Shown here one piece after another: positions 34,058-43,107 of a stretch of 64,000 nucleotides of DNA (positions within the stretch are counted from its first letter, which is position 1; every line of letters starts with the position of its first letter). Source of the DNA: JAYSYM01 sp964543475 (lineage in GTDB: Bacteria; Bdellovibrionota; Bdellovibrionia; Bdellovibrionales; JAMPXM01). The position numbers and the translations under genes are program-made. The stretch covers positions 310,001-374,000 of the forward strand of contig CAZIYJ010000001.1 of NCBI GenBank assembly GCA_964543475.1, read 5' to 3'. Under the pieces are notes generated by a model that had not been told where the DNA came from, did no database searches, and worked only from the letters and a program-made list of their open reading frames with translations.

Positions 34058-35686
34058 ATGTCGAAAAACCAACTCAGCTGGGAAGACCTACTTAATTCTA
34101 AACCGGATCTTCCGGCACCAGCTGCTGTATCTGATTCCAATGAGAATGTTCAAACCGATGTCAACGTAGCAGCTAAACCAAAGAAAAAAGTTAAAGCTGA
34201 AACTAAAACAGCTACTGCCGAAACTAAAACAGTAAAAATTAAAATCGAGCCAGAAGTTTTCAGACCGACATCAACGCCTGCGGTAAATCCAATTTCGGTC
34301 GCAAAAGTCGCAGTAAAAAATTTTGAAGTCAAAGAAGCGACCGCAGAATTTTCTCCCTCGGCTGAGCCCGAAGTGCTAACAGTGTCAGAGCTGAACAAAG
34401 CAATTAAGCAATCTCTCGAAGGAGAGTTTGGTCTAATTTGGCTGAAGGCAGAGATATCAAATTTTAAAGCGCAGACTTCAGGCCACTTTTATTTCTCACT
34501 CAAAGATTCTAAATCGCAAATTCAGGCGGTGATGTTCCGCGGATTTAATTCGCAATTAAGATTCAGACCCGAAGATGGAATGGAAGTGATCATCCGCGGC
34601 CGCGTAACAGTTTACGAGCCTCGCGGTAACTACCAACTTCTCGTCGAGACGATGGAGCCAGTCGGTGCCGGTGCACTTCAAAAAGCATTCGAACAGTTAA
34701 AAGCAAAACTCGAAAAAGAAGGTCTCTTCGATCAATCTCGCAAGCGCGCATTACCAGCGTTACCAAGACACATCGGTATCGTCACATCGCCAACAGGTGC
34801 TGCGATCCGCGATATGCTGAATGTTCTCGCGAGAAGATTTAAGGGCGCGCATATCACGCTCGCTCCTTGCAAAGTTCAAGGTGATGGTGCGGCCGCAGAG
34901 ATCGTAAAAGCGATTGAGCTTATCAATAAGCTTCCTGATCTCGATGTGCTCATTGTTGGTCGCGGCGGAGGATCAATCGAAGATCTCTGGTGCTTCAACG
35001 AAGAAGTCGTGGCTCGGGCGATTGCAGCTTCTCGTGTGCCGGTGATCTCGGCCGTCGGTCACGAAATTGATTTTACCATCGCAGACTTTGTTGCTGATCT
35101 TCGTGCACCGACGCCATCGGCAGCCGCAGAACTAGTAGTCAAGAACGCTCAAGACTTACTCAACCGAGTCATCGAATGTCAGAAGACATTAAGAATTGCG
35201 ATCACAAGACAACTCACGCTCGATCGACAGCGCATGCTTACACTTGCAAAAGGGCTCATCGATCCGCAGCGAAGATTGCAAGATGCTTCGATTCGCTGTG
35301 ATGAGCTCATGCAGCGTCTTGAGAATTCAATCGGTCGCTACTTCGACAGCCAACGCGCGGGCCTTGAGCTGATCGAAGAAAAGTTTTCGTCTCGCATTCA
35401 GAATTACGTGAGTCGGATTCGTCATCAGCTTGCGAACGTAGCTGGCAAACTAGATTCAGTAAGTCCGCTTGCGGTTCTTCAGCGCGGCTACTCATTCGTC
35501 TCGAAAGACGGAAAGATTTTGAAAGACTCAAAGAGTGTGAAAGCTGGCGAGTCGGTAAAAGTGCAGCTGGCACAAGGCTCGTTCACGGCTGAGATCGTAA
35601 AAGTTGATCAAGTGAGCACGACAGGTGCTGTAGATAAAGTGAATACAAAAAATAAAAAAGCCGATAAATCGGCCGGCCAGGAGTAA
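34058..35686 (+). CDS. xseA: Exodeoxyribonuclease VII large subunit with N-terminal extension
   Basis: A 542-residue XseA. The OB-fold domain begins at about residue 107 (LTVSELNKAIKQSLEGEFGL and GHFYFSLKDSKSQIQAVMFR) and the catalytic region contains GIVTSPTGAAIRDML, VGRGGGSIEDLWCFN, SRVPVISAVGHEIDFTIADF and DLRAPTPSAAAEL. The C-terminal coiled coil and GYSFV follow. Residues 1-105 are an extra Lys/Thr/Ala-rich low-complexity extension absent from standard XseA. With XseB it degrades single-stranded DNA. A TTG three codons upstream is an alternative start. Confidence 0.93.
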   Translation: MSKNQLSWEDLLNSKPDLPAPAAVSDSNENVQTDVNVAAKPKKKVKAETKTATAETKTVKIKIEPEVFRPTSTPAVNPISVAKVAVKNFEVKEATAEFSPSAEPEVLTVSELNKAIKQSLEGEFGLIWLKAEISNFKAQTSGHFYFSLKDSKSQIQAVMFRGFNSQLRFRPEDGMEVIIRGRVTVYEPRGNYQLLVETMEPVGAGALQKAFEQLKAKLEKEGLFDQSRKRALPALPRHIGIVTSPTGAAIRDMLNVLARRFKGAHITLAPCKVQGDGAAAEIVKAIELINKLPDLDVLIVGRGGGSIEDLWCFNEEVVARAIAASRVPVISAVGHEIDFTIADFVADLRAPTPSAAAELVVKNAQDLLNRVIECQKTLRIAITRQLTLDRQRMLTLAKGLIDPQRRLQDASIRCDELMQRLENSIGRYFDSQRAGLELIEEKFSSRIQNYVSRIRHQLANVAGKLDSVSPLAVLQRGYSFVSKDGKILKDSKSVKAGESVKVQLAQGSFTAEIVKVDQVSTTGAVDKVNTKNKKADKSAGQE

Positions 35687-35688
35687 AC

Positions 35689-35910
35689 ATGGATTTCGAA
35701 AAGAAACTTACTCGTCTCGAACAGATCGTTGAAAAAATGGAGTCAGGCGACCTAGCTCTTGAAGACTCTCTTAAATTATTCGAAGAGGGCGTCAAGCTTT
35801 CTCGCGATTGCAACACTCAACTCACAGATGCTGAGCAAAAAGTGAAAATGCTTTTGAGTGTTGATCCGAGCGGAAATGCGACGACGAAAGACTTCGCAGC
35901 TAATGAATAA
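35689..35910 (+). CDS. xseB: Exodeoxyribonuclease VII small subunit
   Basis: 73 residues with the small-subunit signature LTRLEQIVEKMESGDLALED and SLKLFEEGVKL. Its start follows the xseA stop by 2 bp with CCAGGAG before it. The last 8 bp overlap the ispA start. Confidence 0.93.
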   Translation: MDFEKKLTRLEQIVEKMESGDLALEDSLKLFEEGVKLSRDCNTQLTDAEQKVKMLLSVDPSGNATTKDFAANE

Positions 35911-36811
35911 TAATCGCCCAACTGACCTCGCAGCAGAATTAGAAGTACGCGCTCAAAAAGTTGAGCGCTTCTTCAATCGACATTTCTCTCAACACAAAGC
36001 TGCAGAGTTAATGACAAGCGATCGCGAGGTCGCCTTTGCCTCGACCGGATTCGCTCAACTCCTCGAATCTGTTCGGTACTCTTCTCTCCAAAACGGAAAG
36101 CGCTTTAGACCTGCCCTTGCGATGTTAACTGCCGAAGCTCTCGGATATTCAGCCGAGCGTGTGCTCCCATACGCCGTGGCAGTCGAGTGCATTCACACAT
36201 ACTCACTCATCCATGATGATCTACCGAGTATGGATAACGATGACTTCCGTCGCGGACGACCAAGCAATCATAAAGTTTTTGGAGAAGCGACAGCCCTACT
36301 TTCAGGGGACGCTCTTTTAACTGAAGCGTTCGATATCATCGCAAGCAATTATGACCAAGAACCCGTGGTTGCACTCAGAGCCGTGCGCGAACTTGCACGT
36401 GCTGCTGGGATGTGGGGAATGGTGGGCGGGCAGGCAATGGATCTTGCGGCCAAAGAATCTGAACTCACTCGACCCACTGTTGAGCTCACTCACAAACTAA
36501 AAACGGGCGCATTGATCAAAGCGGCTACACTTGGTGCTGCTCACCTTTGTTTTGCAAACGATCAACAAATTAAAGAACTTACGCTCTACTCAGAAAATTT
36601 GGGTTTAGCATTTCAAGTCGCCGACGATCTCCTTGATCACCTGCCCGACAAAACCGAAGCGGGAAGTTATCCGGCATTGGTGGGCGTTGAAGGTACGAGA
36701 TCTTTTCTCAACCAACTCACTGAAGACTGCTTAGCTAGACTTGAGTCGTGGGGCTCAAAAGCAGAGCCACTTCGTGAACTCGCACGCTTTAATCGCACCC
36801 GAGTTATATGA
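35903..36811 (+). CDS. ispA: Farnesyl/geranylgeranyl diphosphate synthase
   Basis: A 302-residue polyprenyl synthase with the first Asp-rich motif DDLPSMDNDD (in SLIHDDLPSMDNDDFRRGRP) and the second DDLLD (in AFQVADDLLDHLPD). It makes C15 to C20 isoprenoid diphosphates for undecaprenol and quinones. The start at ATG 35903 overlaps xseB, and an upstream in-frame TTG at 35858 is unlikely. The gene overlaps tlyA by 4 bp. In many bacteria dxs lies between ispA and tlyA; it is absent here. Confidence 0.93.
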   Translation: MNNNRPTDLAAELEVRAQKVERFFNRHFSQHKAAELMTSDREVAFASTGFAQLLESVRYSSLQNGKRFRPALAMLTAEALGYSAERVLPYAVAVECIHTYSLIHDDLPSMDNDDFRRGRPSNHKVFGEATALLSGDALLTEAFDIIASNYDQEPVVALRAVRELARAAGMWGMVGGQAMDLAAKESELTRPTVELTHKLKTGALIKAATLGAAHLCFANDQQIKELTLYSENLGLAFQVADDLLDHLPDKTEAGSYPALVGVEGTRSFLNQLTEDCLARLESWGSKAEPLRELARFNRTRVI

Positions 36812-37587
36812 GAGCCGATCAAGCTTTGGTTGACCAGGGGCTTGCGAGCTCTCGAAATCAAGCGCAACAGATGATCGAAGCCGGTCTCGTGTTCACAACT
36901 GAAACCGGCACCGAGCAACCAGTTAAAAAATCGAGTCAAAAGGTCATCGACCCATCGCTACTGAGTGTTCGCGAGGGAGATGTGCAGAAGTATGTCTCTC
37001 GAGGAGGGCTCAAACTCGAGGGAGCTCTTAGGCACACGAAGTTAAGTGTCGAAGGAGCCGTTGCCGCAGATATTGGTATTTCAACCGGCGGATTCACCGA
37101 CTGTTTACTCAAGCATGGGGCGACGAAGGTCATCGGAGTCGACGTTGGGCATGATCAACTAGCAAAACCCCTTCGGGCCGATTCACGAGTCATATGTCTA
37201 GAAGGAATCAACGCACGGGAGCTAAGTGCAGCGACTCTATTGGCGTCATCGCCAAGTTTGGGCGACAATACTTCCTTCGACGTTATTGTGGTGGATGTTT
37301 CATTTATTTCACTCACATTGATTTTGCCGAATTTGCCAACGCTGCTGCGGCCGATGGGAAAAGTATTGGCCCTTGTGAAGCCGCAGTTCGAAGTCGGTAG
37401 TTCGAATCTTGGGAAAGGTGGAATCGTAAAAGATCCATCTCTGTACCGCGGAGTCGAAGAAAAAATTCGCGCAACTTGCGCGGACATCGGTCTCAAAGTG
37501 GAGGATTACTTTGAAAGCTCAATCGAAGGTGGCGACGGTAACAAAGAATTTTTTGTTTACGCCTCTGTTATTCGCGCTCGCATTTAG
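36808..37587 (+). CDS. tlyA: TlyA-family rRNA 2'-O-methyltransferase / hemolysin-like
   Basis: A 259-residue protein with an N-terminal S4 RNA-binding domain (MRADQALVDQGLASSRNQAQ) and an FtsJ-like methyltransferase domain with DIGISTGGFTDCLLKHGAT and VIGVDVGHDQL for S-adenosylmethionine. VLALVKPQFEVG and the KGGIVKD element also fit the family. TlyA methylates 16S/23S rRNA. Its 3' 77 bp overlap the next gene in another frame. Confidence 0.9.
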   Translation: MRADQALVDQGLASSRNQAQQMIEAGLVFTTETGTEQPVKKSSQKVIDPSLLSVREGDVQKYVSRGGLKLEGALRHTKLSVEGAVAADIGISTGGFTDCLLKHGATKVIGVDVGHDQLAKPLRADSRVICLEGINARELSAATLLASSPSLGDNTSFDVIVVDVSFISLTLILPNLPTLLRPMGKVLALVKPQFEVGSSNLGKGGIVKDPSLYRGVEEKIRATCADIGLKVEDYFESSIEGGDGNKEFFVYASVIRARI

Positions 37588-38485
37588 TTTTCTCACGGCT
37601 TGCCAAACTGTAAAGAAGCCAACGCCGCGACCTATTCCGGCTCCTAATGAACCAGTCATCACGGGTGGATCACAACAGCCGCAAGCGACTCCTCCACCTG
37701 AAGATTTTTTGTATCGAAAAGCGCCTAAGGTGGGTCTGATTCTTGGGCCGGGCGGAATGAGAGCGTTCGCTCACGTTGGAGTTTTAAAAGAATTTGCTCG
37801 CGCAAAAATTCCGATCGATGCAATTGTTGGAATGGAGTGGGGCTCACTCTTTGCCGGAATTTATTCTCAACAAGGGCAAGTGAACGACGTTGAGTGGAAA
37901 GCTCTTCAAATTAAAGAATCAGATGTGCCTGGCAAAGCCTGGCTAAGTGCTCGAATTAAGCCTGAACAGATTTCAATTATGAATGGCTACCTCACGACGT
38001 CGGTCGGCACCACGGGTTTGGAAAAATCAAAAATACCATTCTCGTGTCCTGCAGCGAACATCCGCGATAACAAAGTGACTTGGCTCTCTCGCGGTTCAAT
38101 GCGTGACGCCATGTCGAAATGCATTCCGTATCTTCCGTACTACGCAGACAATAACGGCTTTCTTGCTTCGCCATTTGCAATTGAAGAGGCTGCAGCTTAC
38201 TTGCGATCAAAGGGCGCTCAGCTCATAATTTTCGTCAACGTGCTTTCTGAAGGCGCTCTCTTTCCAAATCGCTTGGTTTCAGAGTATTATGCCGAGAACG
38301 TGCTCTGGAGTGAGGCTCGCAGGCATTTGTCAAAACGACAAATTCCGGGAGTCAACGTGATCATGCCAATTGCGACGGGTGATAAGAGCTTACTTGATTT
38401 CGACCAACGACGATTCTTTATTGATGCCGGTTCTAGGTCAGCACGCGATCAAGTAAACGGTTTAGTTTCGCAATACGGCTTTTAA
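37511..38485 (+). CDS. Patatin-like lipoprotein lacking the catalytic serine
   Basis: A 324-residue lipoprotein (lipobox FLTACQ near residue 31) with a patatin-like core. It has the oxyanion glycines LILGPGGMRAFAHVGVLKEF, but the nucleophile elbow reads VGMEWGSLFA instead of GxSxG, with Glu at the Ser position. A C-terminal IDAGS is at the usual Asp-Gly/Ala position. Without the serine, ordinary esterase activity is unlikely, and a binding role is inferred. The TTG start at 37511 has GGAGG at 37500-37504 with 6-bp spacing, which supports translation starting inside tlyA. Confidence 0.78.
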   Translation: MKAQSKVATVTKNFLFTPLLFALAFSFLTACQTVKKPTPRPIPAPNEPVITGGSQQPQATPPPEDFLYRKAPKVGLILGPGGMRAFAHVGVLKEFARAKIPIDAIVGMEWGSLFAGIYSQQGQVNDVEWKALQIKESDVPGKAWLSARIKPEQISIMNGYLTTSVGTTGLEKSKIPFSCPAANIRDNKVTWLSRGSMRDAMSKCIPYLPYYADNNGFLASPFAIEEAAAYLRSKGAQLIIFVNVLSEGALFPNRLVSEYYAENVLWSEARRHLSKRQIPGVNVIMPIATGDKSLLDFDQRRFFIDAGSRSARDQVNGLVSQYGF

Positions 38486-38505
38486 AATTTATTAGGGGAA
38501 CAGAT

Positions 38506-39849
38506 ATGCGTAAGCCCATTCATGACATAAATATTTTTAAGCAGCGTCGAGCAAAGTTAGCAGCGCAGGCTTCGGGTGCTGCAGTGATCGTCCCTTCACA
38601 CCCAGAATATATTCGCAATCACGACGTTCACTATGCCCACAGACAAGATAGCAATCTCTTCTACCTCACCGGATTTGAAGAGGCCGAAGCAATTTTGGTT
38701 TTGCGACCAGGTTTAAAGCCAGAGTCAGTTTTGTTTGTTCGTCCTAAAGATGAACTTCGTGAAACTTGGGACGGATTTCGATATGGAGCTCAAGGTGCTC
38801 AAACAAATTTTCAAGTTGATCAGTGCTACCACATCGATGAGTTCGACAAACAAATCGTTGAACTTTTAAAACCAGTTGAGCGCATTTACTATCGCTGGAA
38901 CATCAATCGCAACTGGGATGATCGCCTTCTTACAGTTTTAGATAAAGTTCGATTGGCAGCAGGACGAAGCGGCGCCGGTCATCTTCCAGTCTACGATTCA
39001 TGGGCCTTGATCGGTGAGCAGCGTTTGCGAAAAGAAGATTACGAAATTAAGCAGATGCGCGAAGCTGCTCAAATTTCTGCAGAGGCTCACTGCGAAGCCA
39101 TGCGCTTTGTAAAGCCGGGAGTAACAGAGAATCAAGTCCAAGGTGTTCTCACTGCAGTCGCGTACCTTAAGGGTGCGACAAGAGAAGGTTACTATCCCAT
39201 CGTGGCTAGCGGCGCGAGCTCGACGACTCTTCATTACAATTTTAACGATCAACCTTGTAAAGATGGCGATTTGCTTTTGATCGATGCGGGCTACGAGAAG
39301 AATTATTACACAGGAGATATCACTCGTACGTTCCCTGTGAATGGAAAATACACTCCAGCTCAGCGACGTGTTTATGAAGCTGTGTTGAATGTGCAAAATC
39401 AAATCATCGCAATGGTCAAACCTGGTGTTCAGTTCACTAAGCTTCAAGACACAGCGATCGACTTACTCACTCAAGCAATGATTGATTTAAAACTTTTGAG
39501 TGGAGACAAGCAAAAGCTGATCGACTCTCTTGAATTCAAAAAGTATTACATGCACGGGGTTAGCCACTGGCTTGGCATGGATGTCCATGATGTTGGACAG
39601 TACAAGCGCCGAGGTGAATCTGTTTTGCTCGAGGAGCGAATGGCTTTCACCATCGAGCCAGGACTCTACATTCCGGCTAGTGACACGACAGCACCGGCTG
39701 AATACAGAGGTATCGGCATTCGAATCGAAGAAGATGTCGTTGTCACAAAAACCGGAGTCGATGTTTTGACCACGGGTGTTCCAAGAGACGTTGAGTCGAT
39801 CGAAAAGCTTATGCAAGAGCCAAGCGTCTTCGATAAGTACGTAAACTAA
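38506..39849 (+). CDS. pepP: Xaa-Pro aminopeptidase (M24B)
   Basis: A 447-residue PepP-type enzyme. The N-terminal non-catalytic domain contains ANDVHYAHRQDSNLFYLTGF-like sequence, and the pita-bread domain has the metal ligands in LLIDAGYEKNYYTGDITRTF, HGVSHWLGMDVHDVG, FTIEPGLY and GIGIRIEEDVVV. It removes N-terminal residues next to proline. The ribosome binding site AGGGGAA precedes the ATG. Confidence 0.93.
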   Translation: MRKPIHDINIFKQRRAKLAAQASGAAVIVPSHPEYIRNHDVHYAHRQDSNLFYLTGFEEAEAILVLRPGLKPESVLFVRPKDELRETWDGFRYGAQGAQTNFQVDQCYHIDEFDKQIVELLKPVERIYYRWNINRNWDDRLLTVLDKVRLAAGRSGAGHLPVYDSWALIGEQRLRKEDYEIKQMREAAQISAEAHCEAMRFVKPGVTENQVQGVLTAVAYLKGATREGYYPIVASGASSTTLHYNFNDQPCKDGDLLLIDAGYEKNYYTGDITRTFPVNGKYTPAQRRVYEAVLNVQNQIIAMVKPGVQFTKLQDTAIDLLTQAMIDLKLLSGDKQKLIDSLEFKKYYMHGVSHWLGMDVHDVGQYKRRGESVLLEERMAFTIEPGLYIPASDTTAPAEYRGIGIRIEEDVVVTKTGVDVLTTGVPRDVESIEKLMQEPSVFDKYVN

Positions 39850-39870
39850 TTACATAGCGACTTTATCTTG

Positions 39871-41244
39871 TTACTTAACAGCTTTGTTCTTTGATTTTTG
39901 AGAGCCGTGTTTTAGCGGCTTTTCTTTTTTCGGATGGGCGACTAACGACGCGGGATTGTCGATGTCGCAGTATCTCTTCGGCGCATCACCGACACACCCC
40001 ATTTCAGTGCGAATCTTCGGTTGAACGAGAATCAATCCGTTGAGTCGATCTGTCGATTTCGGGTGCTGACTTCCATCGAAGCGAGTTTCGTTGCAAGTCG
40101 GGCGCAAGATATTCGCAAAGCCCGCTTGTTTTTGCGTTCTGGTCAGATTCTTGAAATAAATTTCAGAGTATTCAGCTACAACTTCTGCGGCAAACCAGTC
40201 AGGCACGGCCTCATTAAGTTCGTCACCGCCGCAGAGTCTGTGGGTGTCATTGTAAACCAACGCCTCAGTCGCACTCATCGGCATTGGTGTGTCGTCTTGC
40301 AGGCGCTTTGCACCAATAGATTCTTTTGACCTTAGACACTTGAGAAAGTTCTTTTTTAAGTAGGTATCATCAACTTTGGCATCACTTTTTCTTTGCGATG
40401 CAGGAGCAACAATATCACCTTCTGAAATGCGGCAAGGATCAATCGAGTGACTAAGCTCGTGGGCAATCGTGTGCACAATATTAAACTCACTGTCAGAAAT
40501 TCGGAGGTAGCCTAAGCAAAACTGAAACGAATTGGTTTCTGGATTATAAAAGGCATTCGGAATAAAGGCGGGAGCGATACCACTTGCGTCGTCTTGCAGA
40601 GATTCACAGTTTGCGCCTTCATAAGTTGCAGAGTCTATTTTTTCAAGCATCGCGACCTTCTGAGCGCTGCTAATCGACATCGATTTGATTCGAGCTTTAA
40701 GTAGATCCTTCGTTTTCGGAAAAATATTCTTCTCGATATTTTCTAAAAGTGTTTGAGGCACTAGTGCTTTTTGCTCTTCGGCAATCTTTTTTACCACCGC
40801 AAAGTAACGCGTATCACTTAAAAGCCTACCTGTCGCAATTGAATCGCCCGAAAAGAAGTACGCATCGCTCATTACTTCTCGGCCAAACTCTTTTAGCTTG
40901 TAGCTTTCAATCATTCGGTCAACCAAGAGCGAAACACAATTGCTATTGTTGCTCGATGGCAGACAAGCTTTCTCCTCTTCAAAGTTGAACGCTTGGATGG
41001 CCAGTGCTCTTAGTTCGGCACCCGTTGAACCACTAATCAGCTTCGTAAACTCAGTAACAAGCCGCGGCCGAATGCGAGCCAGTTCAGAATTTATAAAGCT
41101 GAGTGGATCAACCAGCTTAGACTTTCCGGTACCATCATCTGGCTCACGCTGAGCACATGTATGAGCCGCCAAATCAGTGCAGATCGAAGCCGCAAAGCTT
41201 GATGGGCCGAAGAATAAAACTGTGATCAGCAACAAATATTTCAT
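39871..41244 (-). CDS. Secreted HExxH metalloprotease-like protein A
   Basis: A 457-residue protein with a signal peptide (residues 1-18) and a zinc site motif HTIAHELSHSIDPC near residue 258-271. Several Cys residues occur in matching positions in the paralogue at 41631-43046. They share CTDLAAHTC/CSNLNAVTC at the start, DGTG, AHELxHSIDPC, FAAExxAxY and a closing GCxxxxxKRYCDIxNPASL. The downstream Glu in WFAAE is a candidate third zinc ligand, as in gluzincins. It is the last gene of a three-gene operon. The tail is Lys-rich. The substrate is unknown. Confidence 0.75.
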   Translation of the reverse strand: MKYLLLITVLFFGPSSFAASICTDLAAHTCAQREPDDGTGKSKLVDPLSFINSELARIRPRLVTEFTKLISGSTGAELRALAIQAFNFEEEKACLPSSNNSNCVSLLVDRMIESYKLKEFGREVMSDAYFFSGDSIATGRLLSDTRYFAVVKKIAEEQKALVPQTLLENIEKNIFPKTKDLLKARIKSMSISSAQKVAMLEKIDSATYEGANCESLQDDASGIAPAFIPNAFYNPETNSFQFCLGYLRISDSEFNIVHTIAHELSHSIDPCRISEGDIVAPASQRKSDAKVDDTYLKKNFLKCLRSKESIGAKRLQDDTPMPMSATEALVYNDTHRLCGGDELNEAVPDWFAAEVVAEYSEIYFKNLTRTQKQAGFANILRPTCNETRFDGSQHPKSTDRLNGLILVQPKIRTEMGCVGDAPKRYCDIDNPASLVAHPKKEKPLKHGSQKSKNKAVK

Positions 41245-41250
41245 GGGCCC

Positions 41251-41634
41251 TTACATGAACAACATTAGATTAGAAAGCTCGGTCAACTTTTTCGCGGCTG
41301 GTGTTTTTGAGTCAATACAGCCATAAGTTTCAGTTGGCTTCGCTCCATCGATCGAAAAATTCAGCTCAATGTGCTTGCGTCGACAAAGTGATTTATCATT
41401 CGACTTCTCTTTAGACGCAGCGGTGGCAAGTTTAATTGCGCTATCGATGTTTCCTCGAAGTGTATTTTTCTTTCTGCCATTTACGATCACATTTAGTTTT
41501 TTAGAATCAGGAATCTCAAAAACAGTTCGTTTATCGCCGAAACTGACAGTCAGCTTCATTTTCGTAATTTTGTCGGCTGCAGGTGCTGCTGCAGCACAAA
41601 ACATAATTGCTACCGTTAACACGATTTTTTTCAT
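41251..41634 (-). CDS. Small secreted protein between the two HExxH proteins
   Basis: 127 residues with a signal peptide (MKKIVLTVAIMFCAAAAPAA) and two Cys (CRRKHIELNF and YGCIDSK). The middle is beta-rich and basic. The start overlaps the stop of the upstream HExxH gene by 4 bp (ATGA), and the stop lies 6 bp from the start of the downstream one, so all three are co-expressed. It could be an inhibitor or chaperone of the proteases, which is inference from gene order only. Confidence 0.65.
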   Translation of the reverse strand: MKKIVLTVAIMFCAAAAPAADKITKMKLTVSFGDKRTVFEIPDSKKLNVIVNGRKKNTLRGNIDSAIKLATAASKEKSNDKSLCRRKHIELNFSIDGAKPTETYGCIDSKTPAAKKLTELSNLMLFM

Positions 41635-43046
41635 TGTGCGGCCTCACTCGGCGTCTGCGGAACTGGTGTTGAGCGATTACCCCTTTGAGCTTCGCCAATG
41701 AGCGAAGCAGGGTTCTGGATATCACAATATCGCTTTCCTGAAAGTTCAGCAGGGCAGCCCATCATCGATCTTAATTTTGGTTGCGCAAGAAAGATCGAAT
41801 TCAGTCGTTGCTTGTTCGTGGGATGAACATCAGTTGATCCGTCTTGATTATACATCGGACTACAGAACGACCGAAACACATTTGCCATTCCCGATTGAAC
41901 TTGATCCCGCGTTAGGGGCGGCTTCACTTTTGAGTTTCGTAACGGAATGTAAGCTGCCAACGTTTCTGCAGCAAACCAGTCTGAAACCACTTCATTAATC
42001 TGATCACTTTGACAGAGTCTTGTAAGATCGTTACCAATCATTTCTTCAGAGTCAGACACTGGTGGGTTCACTGGTCTAAATGATTTTGCGCCTATAGAGG
42101 TAGGCGATCGCAAGCAGCCAATAAAATCTTTTCTTAAATATTTATCGTCAATGACCTTGTCGGGGTCGGCCTCTGAGAGTGCTCTTCGCTCGCCGCCATC
42201 GTTCCCGCCGCCAAGCTGACAAGGATCAATCGAATGAGCGAGCTCATGAGCAATCACAGCGGTCAAATCAAACTCGCTTGAAGAATAGCGAAGGTAGGCA
42301 GGACAAATCGAAAACGTGTGTGTGTCTTGATCGTAATTGGCATTCGGAAAAAGTGCTTCTCCGAGGCGAGTGCTGTAGTCGATTTCATTGCTCCGGCACT
42401 GGACACCGGCGAACTTGGCACTAGCAATTGTTTTATCTAATTTAGCACGTGTTGGCTCATCAATCGGGAGCTCGCTAATTTTTTTTCTCAACAGCATTTG
42501 TACTGTCGGAAAGAGATCGTTTGCAACTTTTGCCTTGAGATCTGCTGAAACATCAAAAGTGTTGATGCGAGTAATTTTTTTCGCTGCTTCAAGGTACGTT
42601 GGGTTTTGAACTAGATTGACTGCGTCTGAAGCACTAAAGAATCTGCTCTCATCTTTAGTGTCGTCATAGACACTCGCTAAGGCAGGATCAAACTCAGTTG
42701 TTTTGTAAAGGCGACTGAGGCACGTCACTAAAATCTTTTTGCAAGATGGGCTCTGTCGATCTCGACACTCGCGAGTTTCGTTAAGTCGACAAGACTTCAT
42801 CGCGAGTGGAACTAATTGTTTTCCTTTTGAAGTTGAGATGAGTTCTTCAAATACTTGTCGGATCGACGGATCCATTCGTGTGAATTCTTGCTTGATGAAA
42901 AGTGTACTATCGGCCTGCGCTGTCGATCCGGTGCCGTCGCTTCTGACTCCTTCAGTACAAGTGACAGCATTTAAGTTTGAACAAATTGGCGCAACGGCAA
43001 ACGAAACTGTTGAAAGAATGAGAGAGAGGAAACCACTCAGAATCAT
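41631..43046 (-). CDS. Secreted HExxH metalloprotease-like protein B
   Basis: A 471-residue paralogue of the 39871-41244 protein with the same order of features: signal peptide, CSNLNAVTC, DGTG, a helical middle, AVIAHELAHSIDPC, ADPDKVIDDKYLRKDF, DWFAAETLAAY and a closing KRYCDIQNPASL. The HExxH motif and the downstream Glu fit a zinc peptidase of the gluzincin type, though I cannot assign a MEROPS family. It is the first gene of the operon. The two copies probably arose by tandem duplication with the small gene between them. Confidence 0.75.
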   Translation of the reverse strand: MILSGFLSLILSTVSFAVAPICSNLNAVTCTEGVRSDGTGSTAQADSTLFIKQEFTRMDPSIRQVFEELISTSKGKQLVPLAMKSCRLNETRECRDRQSPSCKKILVTCLSRLYKTTEFDPALASVYDDTKDESRFFSASDAVNLVQNPTYLEAAKKITRINTFDVSADLKAKVANDLFPTVQMLLRKKISELPIDEPTRAKLDKTIASAKFAGVQCRSNEIDYSTRLGEALFPNANYDQDTHTFSICPAYLRYSSSEFDLTAVIAHELAHSIDPCQLGGGNDGGERRALSEADPDKVIDDKYLRKDFIGCLRSPTSIGAKSFRPVNPPVSDSEEMIGNDLTRLCQSDQINEVVSDWFAAETLAAYIPLRNSKVKPPLTRDQVQSGMANVFRSFCSPMYNQDGSTDVHPTNKQRLNSIFLAQPKLRSMMGCPAELSGKRYCDIQNPASLIGEAQRGNRSTPVPQTPSEAAQ

Positions 43047-43107
43047 TCGATTATTATCTAATTTTTAACGCCTAAGCGGGAGTCATAACGAGGTCGAGGC
43101 TAGGTGG

